Source: Alphaproteobacteria bacterium | GTDB taxonomy: Bacteria > Pseudomonadota > Alphaproteobacteria > JAJTHO01 | Assembly: GCA_021297975.1 (NCBI GenBank) | Contig: JAJTHO010000008.1 | Span: forward strand, 1 to 6,145 | Length of the DNA stretch: 6,145 bases | Reading direction: 5' to 3' | Part shown: one piece after another, positions 5,041 to 6,145 of the stretch | Numbering within the stretch: the stretch's first letter is position 1 | Layout: every line of letters starts with the position of its first letter | Position numbers and translations under genes: made by a program | Notes under the pieces: model-generated | Told to the model about the DNA's origin: nothing | Databases searched by the model: none | What the model saw: the letters and a program-made list of their open reading frames with translations, nothing else

Positions 5041-6078
5041 ATGCTGCTGACGCGCTTTCCCCGTGCTGTTCTTACAACTCTGCCAACCCCACTCGAAAAA
5101 CTAGACCGCCTGTCGGCGTATCTGGGCGGCGTGAACGTCTGGGTGAAACGGGACGATTTAACCGGCATGGGCGGCGGCGGGAATAAAGTGCGGAAATTGG
5201 AATACCTGCTGGGTGAGGCGCTGGCGCAGGGCGCGGACGCGATTATCACCCAAGGCGCGGTGCAATCAAACCATGTGCGGCAAACGGTTGCGGCGGCGTC
5301 TAAACTCGGTTTGCCCACCTATGCGATTTTAGAGCGGCGGATTAAGGATACGGCCGCGAATTTTGAAGTGACCGGCAACGTGCTGCTGGATCATCTGTTT
5401 GGTATTAAGGCCGTGCGCTTTGTTGCGGGCGGCACGGATATGAACAAGGAAATGGCGATTGAGGCGGAAAAGCTGAAGGCCTTGGGCAAAAAGCCCTATA
5501 TCATCCCCGGTGGCGGCTCAAACGTTGTCGGGGCGCTGGGGTATGTGCACGCGGCGCTGGAACTTGCGAATCAAGCGGTGGAGCAGCAGCTGAAAATAGA
5601 CCATGTGGTGGTCGCGAGCGGCAGCAGCGGCACGCACGCCGGGCTTGCCGCCGGGTTTAAAGCCTTTAGCACCCAGGTGAATCTGGTTGGTATTAGTGTG
5701 CGCCAGCCGGAGGCGGTGCAGATCCCAAAAGTGGCGGATGAGGCGGGTAAAATCGCGGAATTCCTTGGCGTTGCGGCGGTTGCGGCTAAGGATATTATCG
5801 TGAACAGCGATTATGTCGGCGCGGGTTATGGTGTTCCGGCTGAGCACACGTGGGAGGCGGTGGTTCTGGCCGCGCAGCTGGAGGGGCTGATTCTTGATCC
5901 TGTGTATACCGGTAAGGCCTTTGCCGGGCTGCTGGGGCTTGTGCGGAGCGGCGCGTTTAAGAAGGGTGAGAACGTGGTGTTTTTCCATACCGGCGGCGGC
6001 TTTGGGCTGTTTGCGTATGAAGAGCCGTTGCTGGAATATTTGAAGGCTCATCCTGAGCTGGCCGTTAACGCCGCATAG
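5041..6078 (+). CDS. dcyD: D-cysteine desulfhydrase / ACC deaminase family PLP enzyme
   Basis: This 345-residue cytoplasmic fold type II PLP enzyme most likely performs beta-elimination on D-cysteine, giving pyruvate, sulfide and ammonia. Features in order are LTRFPRAVL, PTPLEKLDRLS, VKRDDLTG (35-42), GGGGNKVRKLEYL with the Schiff-base Lys49 (44-56), and GAVQSNHVRQT (72-82). Then follow the phosphate loop ASGSSGTHAGLAAG (192-205), YVGAGYGVP (258-266, Tyr263), ILDPVYTGKA (284-293, Tyr289) and HTGGGFGLFAY (316-326). QSNH, rather than the QSNQ of ACC deaminase, favours D-cysteine desulfhydrase, but L-cysteate sulfo-lyase is a close relative and cannot be excluded. ATG 5041 aligns with the family N-terminus and has AGG seven bases upstream. 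Longer in-frame starts such as 4945 fall in the operator region. The final motif usually has Pro before the Leu/Ala-Phe-Ala-Tyr part; here it is Phe-Gly. The gene stands alone, divergent from the PLP-like operon. Confidence 0.82.
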   Translation: MLLTRFPRAVLTTLPTPLEKLDRLSAYLGGVNVWVKRDDLTGMGGGGNKVRKLEYLLGEALAQGADAIITQGAVQSNHVRQTVAAASKLGLPTYAILERRIKDTAANFEVTGNVLLDHLFGIKAVRFVAGGTDMNKEMAIEAEKLKALGKKPYIIPGGGSNVVGALGYVHAALELANQAVEQQLKIDHVVVASGSSGTHAGLAAGFKAFSTQVNLVGISVRQPEAVQIPKVADEAGKIAEFLGVAAVAAKDIIVNSDYVGAGYGVPAEHTWEAVVLAAQLEGLILDPVYTGKAFAGLLGLVRSGAFKKGENVVFFHTGGGFGLFAYEEPLLEYLKAHPELAVNAA

Positions 6079-6145
6079 TTGCACTTGCTTTACCCGCCCC
6101 GGCGGCTACACCTTACCCCATGAACACCGCTGCTGTCGTGCACCC

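Noticed and set aside
5518..6084. Long minus-strand open frame (188 codons) opposite the D-cysteine desulfhydrase gene
   Set aside because: It is antisense to a gene with clear PLP-enzyme motifs, and its translation shows no recognisable domain.
6094..6105. GC-rich palindrome CCGCCCCGGCGG after the D-cysteine desulfhydrase gene as a terminator
   Set aside because: The stem allows only about four pairs with a usable loop, and no T-tract follows.
6120..6145. ATG at 6120 (MNTAAVVHP) as the start of a next gene
   Set aside because: Only eight full codons fit before the window ends and there is no Shine-Dalgarno; it cannot be supported from this sequence.
1..6145. CRISPR array, insertion sequence, tRNA or rRNA
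   Set aside because: I saw no regularly spaced repeats, transposase motifs, terminal inverted repeats or RNA-gene signatures on either strand.

Overview
The window looks like a piece of chromosome from a Gram-negative bacterium, most likely an alphaproteobacterium. The best clue is LptB, whose MYRRARLGIGYLPQEASIF stretch is the version I know from alphaproteobacterial LptB proteins. Its presence also means an LPS-bearing outer membrane. Most of the DNA looks moderately GC-rich by eye, but the middle of one large gene and the toxin-antitoxin region are clearly more AT-rich.

Layout. (1) Bases 2-301 are the 3' end of acetyl-CoA synthetase (acs), cut by the window edge. (2) Bases 303-820 hold a compact RelB/RelE-type toxin-antitoxin module. 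It has its own extended -10 promoter, a perfect 18-bp palindromic operator over that -10, and a toxin that starts at TTG inside the antitoxin gene. (3) On the minus strand, bases 830-4938 form an apparent three-gene operon, transcribed from about 4950 down to 830. First comes a large protein that I read as a divergent threonine-synthase-like (fold type II PLP) protein, then a YdhS-like FAD/NAD(P)-binding protein overlapping it by 4 nt, then lptB 36 nt further on. lptB ends 9 bp from the convergent toxin gene. (4) Divergently on the plus strand, 5041-6078 is a D-cysteine desulfhydrase / ACC deaminase family enzyme, also fold type II PLP. The last 67 bases hold nothing I can assign.

The point of greatest interest is the pair of divergent transcription units around 4940-5040. 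Two different fold type II PLP-like proteins are read away from one short regulatory region. That region has overlapping, oppositely facing -35 elements and a perfect 8-8-8 inverted repeat covering the minus-strand start region. The minus-strand PLP-like protein is translationally coupled to a flavoprotein. I infer, without proof, a small amino-acid or amine/sulfur-compound metabolic locus under a shared local control site. lptB, an essential gene, sits at the tail of this operon rather than beside lptA/lptC/rpoN, which is unusual.
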